From Streptomyces graminofaciens (GTDB lineage: Bacteria; Actinomycetota; Actinomycetes; Streptomycetales; Streptomycetaceae): a DNA stretch of 64,000 nucleotides. Numbering within the stretch: position 1 is the stretch's first letter; each line of letters opens with the position of its first letter. Location: positions 10,202,501 to 10,266,500 of the forward strand of contig NZ_AP018448.1 of the NCBI RefSeq assembly GCF_030294945.1. The letters run 5' to 3'. This document shows positions 36,693-47,389 of this stretch, piece after piece. The translations under genes and the position numbers were made by a program. The notes under the pieces are model-generated. The model was not told the DNA's origin. It was given only the letters and a program-made list of their open reading frames with translations, and did not search any database.

Positions 36693-37606
36693 GCGACACA
36701 CCCACGCGGAAGCACACCGCGCTCCCCAAGGCCAAGATCCTCATCGAAGCGCTGCCCTGGCTCACCCGCCACCACGGCAAGACGGTCGTCATCAAGTTCG
36801 GCGGCAACGCCATGGTCGACGAGGCCCTCAAGGCCGCCTTCGCCCAGGACGTCGTCTTCCTGCGCCACGCCGGCCTCAACGTCGTCGTCGTGCACGGCGG
36901 CGGCCCGCAGATCAGTGCCGCCCTCGACAAGCACGGCATCGTCAGCGAGTTCAAGGCGGGCCTGCGGGTCACCACCGAGGACGCCATGGACGTCGTACGC
37001 ATGGTGCTCGCCGGACAGGTGCAGCGCGAACTGGTGGGGCTGCTCAACCAGCACGGACCGCTCGCCGTCGGCATCACCGGCGAGGACGCGCACACCATCA
37101 CCGCCACCAAGCACCAGCCCGAGATCGACGGCGAACTGGTCGACATCGGCCGGGTGGGCGAGATCACCGCGATCGACACGGGCGCGATCGAGGCACTCCT
37201 CGCCGACGGCCGTGTCCCGGTCGTCTCGTCGATCGCCCGTAGCCAGGACGACGGACATGTCTACAACGTCAATGCTGATACGGCGGCTGCGGCACTCGCT
37301 GCTGCTCTGGACGCCGAAACCCTCATGGTCCTCACGGACGTCGAGGGCCTCTACGAGGACTGGCCCAACAGCGACGAGGTGATCAGCCGCCTCACCGCTT
37401 CCCAGCTGGAGAAGCTGCTGCCGGAGCTGTCCTCCGGCATGGTGCCGAAAATGGAGGGCTGCCTGCACGCCGTACGCAACGGCGTCCATACCGCCCGCGT
37501 CATCGATGGCCGGGTCCAGCACTCGATCCTGCTGGAGATCTTCACCGATGAGGGCATCGGCACGATGGTCGTGCCGGATGCGGAGCAAGAGGGGGATGCC
37601 GGATGA
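36689..37606 (+). CDS. argB: Acetylglutamate kinase
   Basis: ArgB phosphorylates N-acetylglutamate and is the usual arginine feedback target. The 305-residue amino acid kinase contains [40 protein letters not shown] and VLTDVEGLY, the substrate and ATP motifs. An N-terminal extension ([23 protein letters not shown]) forms the mobile helix typical of arginine-sensitive, hexameric forms. ATGA overlaps link it to argJ and argD. Confidence 0.97.
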
Positions 37607-38829
37607 CCGAGACCGCGAAGAACGCAGAGCTCACCGAGCGGTGGCAGGGCTCGCTCATGAACAACTACGGCACCCCGAAGCTGCCCCTCGTCCGCGGTGC
37701 GGGCAGCACGCTCTGGGACGCCGACGGCAAGGAGTACGTCGACTTCGTCGGCGGCATCGCGGTCAACGCCCTCGGCCACGCCCACCCCGCCGTCGTCGAG
37801 GCCGTCAGCACACAGATCGCCTCCCTCGGCCATGTCTCCAACCTCTTCATCGCCGAGCCCCCCGTCGCCCTCGCCGAACGGCTGCTCCAGCACTTCGGCC
37901 GGGACGGCAAGGTCTACTTCTGCAACTCCGGCGCCGAGGCCAACGAGGGCGCCTTCAAGATCGGCCGGCTCACCGGGCGCACCCACATGGTCGCCACCCA
38001 GGGCGGCTTCCACGGCCGCACGATGGGCGCCCTCGCGCTCACCGGCCAGCCCGGCAAGCAGGGTCCGTTCCTGCCGCTGCCGGGTGACGTGACGCACGTC
38101 CCGTACGGCGACGCGCAGGCCCTCGCCGCCGCGGTCACCGAGGAGACGGCCCTCGTCGTCATCGAACCCATCCAGGGCGAGAACGGCGTCGTCGTCCCGC
38201 CGGCGGGCTATCTGAAGGCCGCGCGGGCCATCACCGCCGCCACCGGCTCGCTGCTGGTCCTCGACGAGGTGCAGACGGGGATCGGCCGGACCGGACACTG
38301 GTTCGAGTACCAGGCCCACGAGGGTGTCCTGCCGGACGTCGTCACCCTCGCCAAGGGCCTCGGCGGCGGACTGCCGCTCGGCGCGACCGTCGCCTTCGGC
38401 CGGGCCGCCGAACTGCTCCAGCCCGGCCACCACGGCACGACCTTCGGCGGCAACCCGGTCGCCTGCGCCGCCGGACTCGCCGTTCTGGAGACCATCCAGG
38501 CCGAGGGCCTGCTGGACAACGTCAAGCGGCAGAGCGAGAAGCTGCGGGACGGAATCGAGTCCCTGGCCCACCCGATGATCGACTATGTCCGTGGCGCGGG
38601 CCTGCTGCTGGGTATCGTGCTCACCGAGCCGCTCGCGCCCCTGGCGCAACAGGCGGCTCAGGACGCCGGTTTCCTGGTGAACGCGCCCGCCCCCGATGTC
38701 GTACGGCTGATGCCGGCCCTGAACATCGGCGACGCTGCGGTGGACGCCTTCCTCCAGGCCTTTCCCGGCATCCTCGACGCGGCGCGGGCAGCGCACGCGG
38801 CCAGTGAGGGCGGACGATCCGGAGAATGA
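37603..38829 (+). CDS. argD: Acetylornithine aminotransferase
   Basis: ArgD converts N-acetylglutamate semialdehyde to N-acetylornithine with PLP. The 408-residue protein carries [70 protein letters not shown] and the PLP lysine in [14 protein letters not shown], all class III aminotransferase motifs. It starts within the argB stop (ATGA) and is followed by argR after 7 bp. Confidence 0.97.
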   Translation: MTETAKNAELTERWQGSLMNNYGTPKLPLVRGAGSTLWDADGKEYVDFVGGIAVNALGHAHPAVVEAVSTQIASLGHVSNLFIAEPPVALAERLLQHFGRDGKVYFCNSGAEANEGAFKIGRLTGRTHMVATQGGFHGRTMGALALTGQPGKQGPFLPLPGDVTHVPYGDAQALAAAVTEETALVVIEPIQGENGVVVPPAGYLKAARAITAATGSLLVLDEVQTGIGRTGHWFEYQAHEGVLPDVVTLAKGLGGGLPLGATVAFGRAAELLQPGHHGTTFGGNPVACAAGLAVLETIQAEGLLDNVKRQSEKLRDGIESLAHPMIDYVRGAGLLLGIVLTEPLAPLAQQAAQDAGFLVNAPAPDVVRLMPALNIGDAAVDAFLQAFPGILDAARAAHAASEGGRSGE

Positions 38830-38836
38830 GACGACG

Positions 38837-39373
38837 ATGAGCCAGGCGCAGGAGCACGACCAGGCGGGCCCGGCCGTGCCGCAGACCCGCACCGCACGCC
38901 ACCGGCGGATCGTGGACATTCTCAACCGGCAACCGGTGCGGTCGCAGAGCCAGTTGGCCAAGCTCCTCTCCGACGACGGGCTGAGCGTCACCCAGGCGAC
39001 GCTCTCCCGGGACCTGGACGAGCTGAACGCGGTGAAGATCCGCAACAACGACGGCGATCTGATCTACGCGGTGCCGAGCGAGGGCGGTTTCCGGACCCCT
39101 CGGGCTCCGCTGGGCGAGTCGGCGAAGGAAGAGCGGATGCGGAGGCTTTCGCAGGAGCTGCTGATCTCCGCGGAGGCTTCGGCGAACCTGGTGGTGCTCC
39201 GTACGCCGCCGGGGGCTGCTCAGTTCTTGGCCTCGGCCATCGATCAGGCCGAGCTGCACGACATTCTGGGGACCATCGCCGGTGATGACACCTTGCTGCT
39301 GATCAGCCGGGATCCGGTCGGAGGACAGGCCCTCGCGGATCATCTGCTGCGGTTGGCTCAGAACAACCACTGA
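38837..39373 (+). CDS. argR: Arginine repressor
   Basis: ArgR binds arginine, hexamerises and represses ARG-box promoters, here those of argC and argG. The 178-residue protein has an N-terminal winged helix ([45 protein letters not shown], residues about 25-70) with [11 protein letters not shown] as the recognition helix, and the C-terminal arginine-binding domain with [26 protein letters not shown], where the IAGDD motif contacts arginine. ATG 38837 lies 7 bp after argD. Confidence 0.96.
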   Translation: MSQAQEHDQAGPAVPQTRTARHRRIVDILNRQPVRSQSQLAKLLSDDGLSVTQATLSRDLDELNAVKIRNNDGDLIYAVPSEGGFRTPRAPLGESAKEERMRRLSQELLISAEASANLVVLRTPPGAAQFLASAIDQAELHDILGTIAGDDTLLLISRDPVGGQALADHLLRLAQNNH

Positions 39374-39384
39374 TGTCGTGTCTT

Positions 39385-39450
39385 GGGGCGCGGGCTGTGT
39401 GCGGTCGCCCGCGCCCACGCGGCGGAGCCGCACATCGATGCGGTGCCGTG
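39385..39450. repeat. Dispersed intergenic repeat (copy C)
   Basis: Between argR and the converging ApbE gene, GTCGCCCGCGCCCACGCGGC, followed by GGAGCCGCACATCGATG, is the reverse complement of the TCGATGTTCGGCTCCGCCGCGTGGGCGCGACCAGCC element found near 55928-55968. It lies between two 3' ends, the usual place for such repeats, and may terminate both transcripts. Confidence 0.65.
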
Positions 39451-39473
39451 GTCCTGGAAGACAAAAGATCTGC

Positions 39474-40268
39474 TCAGCCCAAGCGGGCAGCCAGCCCCCC
39501 GGTGCACCGCACCTCGTCTCCCGCCGTGATCAGCAACGCCTCCGTGTCCGGCAGCGACTCCAGCCACGCCAGAGCCTGCCGCGACCCCATCGCGAACGCC
39601 GCCGTCGCCCAGCAGTCCGCCCAGGTCAGCCGGGGGCCGACCACCGTCACGGAGACCAGGTCGGTGACCGCGGACCTGCCCGTGCGGGGGTCGACGATGT
39701 GGGCGCCGCGCTCCGCGGTGCCCGAGGTGGCGACCGCCAGGCGGTCCGTGCCGGCGGCGGTCACCACGGCGGCCAGTACGCCAGGGCGCAGCGGGTCCGA
39801 GACGCCGACCCGCCAGGGGCGCTGTGGGCCCGGCACACCGCACAGCTGCACATCGCCGCCGCCGTTGACGCTCACTCCGGTGACCCCGGCCTCGACCAGG
39901 TGCAGCGCCGCCCGCTCGGTGGCCCAGCCCTTCACCAGGCCGGTCGGGTCGAAGCGGCCCTCGTACGTGGCGCTGAACCAGCCGTCGCTCAACCGCTCGG
40001 CCTCCGCACACAGTTCGAGCACCTCGGCGACCTCCGGGTCGCACTCCTCGATGGTCAGCTCGCCCCGGGCCAGCCGGGAGATCTGGCTGTGCTCGCGGTA
40101 GGTGCTGAACACCTCGTCCACGGCGTGCAGGCCGGTCACCGCCTCTTCGAGCGCGGTCTTGACCGCGACGGGCTCGCCTCCTCGCACGTCGAAGGAGAAG
40201 ACGGTGCCCATGACCTCCTCCGCGTGCCGCAGCTGGGAGGGCGTGGCCGCCCCGGCGGGATCGGCCAC
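39474..40268 (-). CDS. apbE: FAD:protein FMN transferase (ApbE family)
   Basis: ApbE attaches FMN from FAD to a Thr or Ser of a target protein through a phosphoester. The 264-residue protein starts at GTG 40268, only 4 bp after the stop of the FMN-binding protein, and includes VMGTVFSFDV, EVFSTYREHSQISRLARGE, FDPTGLVKGWATERAALHL, VSVNGGGDVQLCG, GAHIVDPRTGRSA and SVTVVGPRLTWADCWATAAFAMG, the flavin- and Mg-binding signatures. The adjacent two-domain FMN-binding protein is the obvious substrate. There is no signal peptide visible, unlike the lipoprotein forms of other phyla. Confidence 0.92.
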   Translation of the reverse strand: MADPAGAATPSQLRHAEEVMGTVFSFDVRGGEPVAVKTALEEAVTGLHAVDEVFSTYREHSQISRLARGELTIEECDPEVAEVLELCAEAERLSDGWFSATYEGRFDPTGLVKGWATERAALHLVEAGVTGVSVNGGGDVQLCGVPGPQRPWRVGVSDPLRPGVLAAVVTAAGTDRLAVATSGTAERGAHIVDPRTGRSAVTDLVSVTVVGPRLTWADCWATAAFAMGSRQALAWLESLPDTEALLITAGDEVRCTGGLAARLG

Positions 40269-40272
40269 CGGG

Positions 40273-41085
40273 TCAGCCCGCCTGGTCGAGCGCGGACTGG
40301 AGGGACTCCTTGTATCCGCCGGTTGTGTACGTGGCGCCTGAGACAGCATCGATGTCCGCGCTTCCTGCCGCGACGGCGTTCTTGTTGAGCTGGGGGATGG
40401 CCGTGCCGCTGATCTGGGTGCTGCGGCCGCCGCTCGGGGACTGCAGCGCCTCGGCCTGGGTGATCTTGCCGCCGACGACGGTGACCCGGACCTGGACGGG
40501 CCCGTACTGGGTCTGGGCCACCGACCCGGTGAGCACCTGTGTGCCCGTCGCGGCCCCGCCCCCGGTGTCCGCGCCGCCGCCGCCCGACTCCTGGGTGTCG
40601 CCGCCCGCCTGAGCCTCACCCGACCCCGACCCCTGCGCGCTGCCCGCCTGGTCCAGGGCCGACTGGAGGGACTCCTTGTAACCGGCGCTGGTGTACGTGG
40701 CACCCGAGACCGCGTCGATGTCGGCGGTCCCCGCGGTCACGGCCGCCTGGTTGAGCTTGGGCACGGCGTTGCCGGAGATCTCGGTGCTGCGGCCGCCGCT
40801 CGGTGCCTGCACGGCCTCGGCCTGCGTGACCTTGCCGCCGGTGACGGTGATCTTGACCTGGACCGGGCCGTACTGGGTCTGCACGGCCTTGCCGGTGAGG
40901 GTCTGCGCGCCGGCTGCCGCCCCCTGCCCGCCCTGAGCCGAAGGAACTCCCGCCGTCTGCTGGGGGGCCGCCTGTACCGAACCGGCCGGGTCCGAGGCCG
41001 GCTTCAGCGACAGCAGCAGCACGATGCCGGACACCGTGGCGGCGGTGGCGAGCAGGGTACGCCGGATGGGATGGCTCTTCTTCAT
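40273..41085 (-). CDS. Extracytoplasmic two-domain FMN-binding (flavinylated) protein
   Basis: The 270-residue protein has a signal/anchor segment (RRTLLATAATVSGIVLLLSL, residues 8-27), a Gln/Gly/Ala linker and two tandem FMN_bind domains (about 61-148 and 183-270) joined by a Gly-rich linker. Each has the flavinylation motif DAVSGAT: Thr130 in domain 1 and Thr252 in domain 2 are the predicted FMN attachment sites for the ApbE encoded next. Both domains share QTQYGPVQV, GGRST-ISG and YKESLQSALDQAG. It would ferry electrons outside the membrane. The ribosome binding site lies within a hairpin upstream of the ATG. Confidence 0.92.
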   Translation of the reverse strand: MKKSHPIRRTLLATAATVSGIVLLLSLKPASDPAGSVQAAPQQTAGVPSAQGGQGAAAGAQTLTGKAVQTQYGPVQVKITVTGGKVTQAEAVQAPSGGRSTEISGNAVPKLNQAAVTAGTADIDAVSGATYTSAGYKESLQSALDQAGSAQGSGSGEAQAGGDTQESGGGGADTGGGAATGTQVLTGSVAQTQYGPVQVRVTVVGGKITQAEALQSPSGGRSTQISGTAIPQLNKNAVAAGSADIDAVSGATYTTGGYKESLQSALDQAG

Positions 41086-41089
41086 CGCT

Positions 41090-41106
41090 CCTTCAGCTCC
41101 TGAAGG
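41090..41106 (-). promoter_or_regulatory. Hairpin overlapping the ribosome binding site of the FMN-binding protein
   Basis: On the coding strand CCTTCAG-GAG-CTGAAGG forms a perfect 7-bp stem whose 3' arm overlaps the GAAGGAG ribosome binding site, 4 nt before the ATG at 41085. It could mask the site until unfolded by an upstream ribosome or another signal. Confidence 0.45.
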
Positions 41107-41175
41107 TTGAAGTTCGTGGGGTGGCAGTGGTGGGGCGTGTGAGCCCCGTCGGGCGTGACGGCCCGGAGAAGGGGG

Positions 41176-41218
41176 TCCCCGAGGGTCCCGGGGAGCGGAC
41201 CCGGTGGACCCTCGGGGA
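41176..41218 (-). terminator. Terminator-like hairpin between the reductase and FMN-binding genes
   Basis: TCCCCGAGGGTCC/GGACCCTCGGGGA is a perfect 13-bp stem with a 17-nt loop, lying 34 bp after the reductase stop and about 90 bp before the next start. Within a presumed operon it would lower expression of the downstream genes or separate them. Confidence 0.65.
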
Positions 41219-41251
41219 GGGGGGATCCCGTGGGGGAAGGCGGGGTGTCGC

Positions 41252-42631
41252 TCACATCTCGAACGACTCGTGGTGGATACGGCGGGTCGGGACGCCCGCG
41301 CCGCGCAGCGCCTCGTACACGCCCTGGGCGAAGCCGGGCGGCCCGCACAGGAAGACGTCGTGGCGCTCGATGTCCGGGATCTTGCGGCGCAGCGAGTCCG
41401 GGGAGATGTCCGGGCGTTCGCCCTCGGGGCTGTTGACCGCGTACATCAGCCGCGCCCCGCGCTCCTCGGCGATCTGCGCCAGCTCGTCCCACAGGGCCAG
41501 GTCCTGGGTGCTGTTGGCCCGGTAGAGCAGGGTCAGGTCACCGGCCGCGCCGGGCAGCGTCTCGAACAGGGCCCGCATCGGGGTGATGCCCACGCCGCCG
41601 GCCACCAGCAGCACCTTGCCCCGGCTGCGCTTGTCGGCCGTCAGCGCCCCGTACGGGCCCTCGGCCCACACCCGGGTGCCGGGCTCCAGGTCGCGCAGCG
41701 CCGAACTGTGGTCGCCGATCGCCTTGACCGTGATGCGCAGCATGTTGGGGCGGGGCGCCGCCGACAGCGAGTACGGGTGCGAGCTGAACCGCATACCGGG
41801 GGCGAGGAACCGCCAGCGGAAGAACTGTCCGGCCTCCGCGCCCATCCGGTGCAGCTTCCGCCCGCTCATCAGCACCGAGACGATGCCGGGCGACTCCTCG
41901 ATGACCGCCTCGACACGCAGCCGGTGCCGCATGTTGAGCCGGATCGGGGTGAGGATCCGGTACCAGACCACCAGCGCCGTCACCGACCCGTACAGCGCGT
42001 ACCAGACGGTCTTCGCGACCGGGGTGACCGCGAACTCGTTGCCGGTGGAGAGCTGGTGCCAGAAGGTCAGGAACGTCGCCGCGTACGTCAGCAGGTGCGT
42101 GTGGTACCAGAGGTCGTACGGGATCCGCTTGCGCACGGGGCCGATCGAGATGAGCCCGATGAGTACGAGGAAGCCGGTGCCGATGGCGGCCTTGCCCATG
42201 TCCGGCAGCTGGTTGATGGAGTCGATGGTCTGCTGGACGATGTCGCCGAAGGTCTTGCCGGCCTGGAGGGCGTAGCCGTACATCGTGAGGACGACGTGCG
42301 CGACGACCAGGCAGATCGTGTAGCGGCCGGTCATCGCGTGCCAGCGGGCCACCCGGTCGGAGCCGACGCGGCGCTCCAGAGCGGGCACCCGGGCCATCTG
42401 GAGCACCACCAGCGCCATCAGGTACCCGCCGAGCAGGCCGGTGATCCGTCCGGCGTTGAGGATCTTGCTGTTGGTGTCCGCGATGGACGGAGTGCTGTCC
42501 CACCACAGCCACACCACACCGGCCGCGCCCGCCCAGAAGGCGAGCAGCAGCGGGACGGCGGGGGAGCGGCGAGGTCGGATGCGGCGCATCGTCTGGCGCC
42601 GCGCGGCGCGACCTCCGGCGATCGTGGACAC
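41252..42631 (-). CDS. Ferric-reductase-like membrane flavoprotein oxidoreductase
   Basis: A 459-residue protein from GTG 42631, preceded by GGAGGAACC. The N-terminal half has six membrane segments (for example AVPLLLAFWAGAAGVVWLWW, ITGLLGGYLMALVVLQMA, TGRYTICLVVAHVVLTMYGY, GTGFLVLIGLISI, WYALYGSVTALVVWY) with paired histidines for haem (HAMTGRY, VVAHVVL, WYHTHLLTY, TFWHQL). The C-terminal half is a ferredoxin-NADP reductase module: FAD motif FSSHPYSLSAAP, pyrophosphate GPYGAL, NAD(P) motifs KVLLVAGGVGITPMRALFE and DVFLCGPPGF. It would pass electrons from NAD(P)H across the membrane, probably to the flavinylated protein encoded next. Confidence 0.9.
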   Translation of the reverse strand: MSTIAGGRAARRQTMRRIRPRRSPAVPLLLAFWAGAAGVVWLWWDSTPSIADTNSKILNAGRITGLLGGYLMALVVLQMARVPALERRVGSDRVARWHAMTGRYTICLVVAHVVLTMYGYALQAGKTFGDIVQQTIDSINQLPDMGKAAIGTGFLVLIGLISIGPVRKRIPYDLWYHTHLLTYAATFLTFWHQLSTGNEFAVTPVAKTVWYALYGSVTALVVWYRILTPIRLNMRHRLRVEAVIEESPGIVSVLMSGRKLHRMGAEAGQFFRWRFLAPGMRFSSHPYSLSAAPRPNMLRITVKAIGDHSSALRDLEPGTRVWAEGPYGALTADKRSRGKVLLVAGGVGITPMRALFETLPGAAGDLTLLYRANSTQDLALWDELAQIAEERGARLMYAVNSPEGERPDISPDSLRRKIPDIERHDVFLCGPPGFAQGVYEALRGAGVPTRRIHHESFEM

Positions 42632-42772
42632 GGTTCCTCCGTGGTGGGCTGGACCCTTGGCCCACACGTACGTGCAGCGAGTGCCGTATGTTCAACGGGG
42701 GTAAAGAACCGTTTCGCGAAAGTGCTGTTCCGCTTCCGGCGGAGGATGCGGGACGACTTCCGGCGGAGGATG

Positions 42773-43360
42773 TCAGACAGCGGAGGGCGGCAACGGCAGC
42801 GGCAGCCCGGGGAGTCCGTCCAGGCTCGTCGCGATGTGTTCCTTCTTGGCGAAGTACGCGCCGAGCGACTCGTCGTCCTCCCGCGCGAAGCGCCGGGCGT
42901 GCAGGTCCCGGTCCTCGTCGTACGTCATGTACGGCACCGAGTAGCCGCAGCTGTCCCGGACGGTGTCGGCGTGGACGACGATGATCGCGCGCAGGCCGTG
43001 CAGGGACGGGTCGATGTCCGGGAAGCGGGTGAGGAGTTCGCCGAAGCGCGTGTCGTCGCGGAATATCGCCTCGCCCCGGCCGTGCACACGCACGATGTTG
43101 GGCGGTCCCTGGAAGGCACACCACATGAGGGTGATCCTGCCGTTCTCCCGCAGATGCGCGACGGTCTCCGCGGTGGAACCGGCGAAGTCCAGGTAGGCGA
43201 CGGTCCGTTCGTCGAGAATCGCGAAGGAGCCCTTGAGGCCCTTGGGGGAGAGGTTGACCGTGCCGTCGGCGGCGAGGGGCGCGGAGGCGGTGAAGAAGAT
43301 CGGCTGCGCCTCGATGAACGTACGCAGGCGACCGTCGATGCGCTCGTAAGTCTTTCCCAT
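42773..43360 (-). CDS. Pyridoxamine 5'-phosphate oxidase-fold protein
   Basis: The 195-residue flavin-binding split-barrel protein has IFFTASAPLAADGTVNLSPKGLKGSFAILDERTVAYLDFAGSTAETVAHLRENGRITLMWCAFQGPPNIVRVHGRGEAIF, the PNPOx-like core used by many F420- or FMN-dependent oxidoreductases, and an active-site-like SVPYMTYDEDRDL near the C-terminus. It is not true PdxH, whose substrate motifs are missing. It ends 142 bp before the reductase start and shares its orientation. Confidence 0.85.
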   Translation of the reverse strand: MGKTYERIDGRLRTFIEAQPIFFTASAPLAADGTVNLSPKGLKGSFAILDERTVAYLDFAGSTAETVAHLRENGRITLMWCAFQGPPNIVRVHGRGEAIFRDDTRFGELLTRFPDIDPSLHGLRAIIVVHADTVRDSCGYSVPYMTYDEDRDLHARRFAREDDESLGAYFAKKEHIATSLDGLPGLPLPLPPSAV

Positions 43361-43430
43361 GTCTAACGATTATCGACGGAAGTGCTTTGCCTGTCTAAGG
43401 AATTGTCAGGTCCGTGTTCACCAATGGGGA

Positions 43431-43469
43431 ATTCCGGGTGGATCACCATCGCTGGGATCCACCCGGAAT
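43431..43469 (-). terminator. Terminator after the duplicated secreted protein gene (first hairpin)
   Basis: ATTCCGGGTGGAT (43431-43443) pairs perfectly with ATCCACCCGGAAT (43457-43469) around a 13-nt loop, about 90 bp beyond the stop. The second hairpin is listed separately. Confidence 0.8.
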
Positions 43470-43481
43470 CAGGTCTTCCAT

Positions 43482-43510
43482 GGCCGCCCCGGCCGGCGCG
43501 CGGGGCGGCC
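43482..43510 (-). terminator. Second terminator hairpin
   Basis: GGCCGCCCC/GGGGCGGCC, a 9-bp GC-only stem with an 11-nt GC-rich loop, is the first of two tandem hairpins met by RNA polymerase leaving the secreted protein gene. It has no U-run. Confidence 0.65.
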
Positions 43511-43560
43511 GGGACCCCTGTCGCTCAGGAGGAGCGCAGGAGGTCACGCCTGGCCGGTGA

Positions 43561-44481
43561 TTACTGGTTCAGCTGGCAGGGGGCGAGCTGCTCCAGGCCC
43601 TCGGGCTTGGCGGCGGCGCGACCGATCGCGGTCTCGATGCGGTTCAGCGTCGCGATGCGCTTGTCCTCCAGCGGGCCGAGGATGGCGTTCTGGACGAAGT
43701 TGGGGCCGCCCTGGCCGACGGTGTCGATCAGGCGCTGGTTGGCTTCCTGGATCTGCGTGTCGAGCAGCTGCAGGTTGCGGGTGACCTCGGCCTGGGCGGA
43801 GGCGGGGATCTCCGGCAGGCTGCCCTCGACCTCGGGGCAGGTGATGGTGCCCGCGGCCCCGGCGTTGTCGGCGTCCTCGGCGCCCTCGCCCGCGTTCCCG
43901 GCCTCCTCGCCGGCACCGGCTTCCTCGCCCGCGCCCGCCTCTTCACCGGCGCCCGCTTCCTGACCGGCGCCCGCCTCCTCGCCCGCGCCCGCTTCCTGAC
44001 CGGCACCGGCCTCTTCGCCCGCGCCCGCGTCACCGTTCTGGTTCAGCTGGCAGGGGGCGAGCTGCTCCAGGCCCTCGGGCTTGGCGGCGGTACGGCCGAT
44101 CGCGGTCTCGATGCGGTTCAGCACCGCGATGCGCTTGTCCTCCAGCGGGCCGAGGATGGCGTTCTGGACGAAGTTGGGGCCGCCCTGGCCGACGGTGTCG
44201 ATCAGGCGCTGGTTGGCTTCCTGGATCTGCGTGTCGAGCAGCTGCAGGTTGCGGGTGACCTCGGCCTGGGCGGAGGCGGGGATCTCCGGGAGGCTGCCCT
44301 CGACGGCGGGGCAGGTGATCGTGCCGGGAGAGGCCGCGGCACCGGCGTTCTGACCGTTGTTGTTGTTGCTCTCTCCGGCGAGGGCGGAACCAGCGATGAC
44401 CGCTCCGGACAGCACGACCGCGGCGGCGCCGCCGATGATGCCTACGCGACGCTTGTTGTACTTCGGAAGAGCCCTGGACAT
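43561..44481 (-). CDS. Secreted protein made of two near-identical cysteine-pair domains
   Basis: The 306-residue protein has a signal peptide (RRVGIIGGAAAVVLSGAVIAGSALAGE) and two domains of about 94 residues, residues about 54-148 and 211-306. Each has two cysteines (TITCPAVEG and LAPCQLNQ, likely a disulphide), a helix ASAQAEVTRNLQLLDTQIQEANQRLIDTVGQGGPNFVQNAIL and LEDKRIAVLNRIETAIGR. The linker repeats GAGEEA/GAGQEA seven times. The domains are about 97 per cent identical in DNA. This looks like a cell-surface helical-hairpin protein; I know no function for it. Transcribed away from argG; tandem terminators follow it. Confidence 0.8.
   Translation of the reverse strand: MSRALPKYNKRRVGIIGGAAAVVLSGAVIAGSALAGESNNNNGQNAGAAASPGTITCPAVEGSLPEIPASAQAEVTRNLQLLDTQIQEANQRLIDTVGQGGPNFVQNAILGPLEDKRIAVLNRIETAIGRTAAKPEGLEQLAPCQLNQNGDAGAGEEAGAGQEAGAGEEAGAGQEAGAGEEAGAGEEAGAGEEAGNAGEGAEDADNAGAAGTITCPEVEGSLPEIPASAQAEVTRNLQLLDTQIQEANQRLIDTVGQGGPNFVQNAILGPLEDKRIATLNRIETAIGRAAAKPEGLEQLAPCQLNQ
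43565..44322. repeat. Domain duplication, copies about 474 bp apart
   Basis: The DNA at 43565-43850 is repeated at about 44039-44324 with roughly nine differences over 285 bp. Between them lies an 18-bp-period repeat encoding GAGEEA/GAGQEA seven times. Near-identity with scattered substitutions indicates a recent duplication or gene conversion. Confidence 0.9.
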
Positions 44482-44608
44482 GCGGATGCCTCACTCGGGT
44501 CGGGGAGTTCGTCGTTTACAAAACGCGGCGCCTGCGTTCGGGGAGAGGTACGAGCAAGCGGTTTCGTTTGTTCAAGCCTCTTCCAAAGCTTTCTCGCGCT
44601 CTCTCAAA

Positions 44609-44645
44609 TTGACGATTCATGCAGAGTGCTGCATACTCATGCATG
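44609..44645 (+). promoter_or_regulatory. argG promoter with ARG boxes
   Basis: A -35 TTGACG (44609-44614) and -10 CATACT (44632-44637) have a 17-bp spacer. ATTCATGCAGAGTGCTGCAT (44615-44634) followed by ACTCATGCATGA holds three TGCA/ATGCAT-type half-sites spaced about one helical turn, as expected for ArgR. GAGGAGGAA precedes the GTG start at 44677. Confidence 0.8.
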
Positions 44646-44676
44646 ACAGTGAAGGGGCGGCGTCGAGGAGGAACCC

Positions 44677-45870
44677 GTGGCTGAGCGCGTGGTACTCGCC
44701 TACTCGGGCGGTCTGGACACCTCCGTGGCCATCGGCTGGATCGCCGAGGAAACCGGCGCCGAGGTCATCGCCGTGGCGGTCGACGTCGGCCAGGGCGGCG
44801 AGGATCTGGACGTCATCCGCAAGCGTGCCCTCGCGTGCGGCGCGGTCGAGGCCGAGGTCGCCGACGCCAGGGACGAGTTCGCCGACGAGTACTGCCTCCC
44901 GGCGATCAAGGCCAACGCCCTCTACATGGACCGCTACCCGCTGGTCTCCGCGCTCTCCCGCCCGACGATCGTCAAGCACCTCGTCGCCGCCGCCCGGAAG
45001 CACGGCGCCACGACGGTCGCCCACGGCTGCACGGGCAAGGGCAATGACCAGGTCCGCTTCGAGGCCGGCATCGCCGCCCTCGCCCCCGGCCTCACCTGCA
45101 TCGCCCCGGTCCGCGACTACGCGATGACCCGCGACAGGGCCATCGCCTTCTGCGAGGCGAAGCGCCTCCCGATCGCGACCACCAGGAAGTCCCCGTACTC
45201 CATCGACCAGAACGTCTTCGGACGCGCCGTCGAGACGGGCTTCCTGGAGGACATCTGGAACGGCCCGATCGAGGACGTCTACGAGTACACCCGGAACCCG
45301 GCCGTTCAGCGTGACCCCGACGAGGTGATCATCACCTTCGCGCGGGGCGTCCCGGTCGCGATCGACGGCAGGCCCGTCACCGTCCTCCAGGCGATCCAGG
45401 AGCTGAACGAGCGCGCCGGCGCCCAGGGCGTCGGCCGGATCGACATGGTCGAGGACCGCCTCGTCGGCATCAAGTCCCGCGAGGTGTACGAGGCCCCGGG
45501 CGCGATCGCGCTGATCACGGCCCACCAGGAGCTGGAGAACGTCACGGTCGAGCGTGAACTCGCCCGCTACAAGCGCCAGGTCGAACAGCGCTGGGGCGAA
45601 CTGGTCTACGACGGCCAGTGGTTCTCCCCGCTCAAGCGCGCCCTCGACGGCTTCATCGACGAGGCCAACGAACACGTCTCCGGCGACATCCGCATGACGC
45701 TGCACGGCGGCCGCGCGGTCGTCACCGGCCGCCGCTCGCAGTCGTCGCTGTACGACTTCGACCTCGCCACGTACGACACGGGCGACACGTTCGACCAGAC
45801 CGCGGCCAAGGGCTTCATCGACATCTACAGCCTGTCGTCGAAGATCGCGGCCAAGCGGGACCTCGCGTAA
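44677..45870 (+). CDS. argG: Argininosuccinate synthase
   Basis: ArgG joins citrulline and aspartate with ATP, seventh step of arginine synthesis. The 397-residue protein has [17 protein letters not shown] (PP-loop SGGxDS-type), [26 protein letters not shown] and [19 protein letters not shown]. The family length is normal. Start is GTG after GAGGAGGAACCC. ArgR probably represses it through the upstream boxes. argH follows after 79 bp containing a hairpin. Confidence 0.97.
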   Translation: MAERVVLAYSGGLDTSVAIGWIAEETGAEVIAVAVDVGQGGEDLDVIRKRALACGAVEAEVADARDEFADEYCLPAIKANALYMDRYPLVSALSRPTIVKHLVAAARKHGATTVAHGCTGKGNDQVRFEAGIAALAPGLTCIAPVRDYAMTRDRAIAFCEAKRLPIATTRKSPYSIDQNVFGRAVETGFLEDIWNGPIEDVYEYTRNPAVQRDPDEVIITFARGVPVAIDGRPVTVLQAIQELNERAGAQGVGRIDMVEDRLVGIKSREVYEAPGAIALITAHQELENVTVERELARYKRQVEQRWGELVYDGQWFSPLKRALDGFIDEANEHVSGDIRMTLHGGRAVVTGRRSQSSLYDFDLATYDTGDTFDQTAAKGFIDIYSLSSKIAAKRDLA

Positions 45871-45877
45871 GCAGTAG

Positions 45878-47380
<1,503 letters not shown>

Positions 47381-47389
47381 GCAAGGGGG

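Noticed and set aside
43880..44030. Array of 18-bp repeats that could suggest a CRISPR
   Set aside because: There are no unique spacers; the repeats are contiguous and encode the GAGEEA/GAGQEA linker of a protein.
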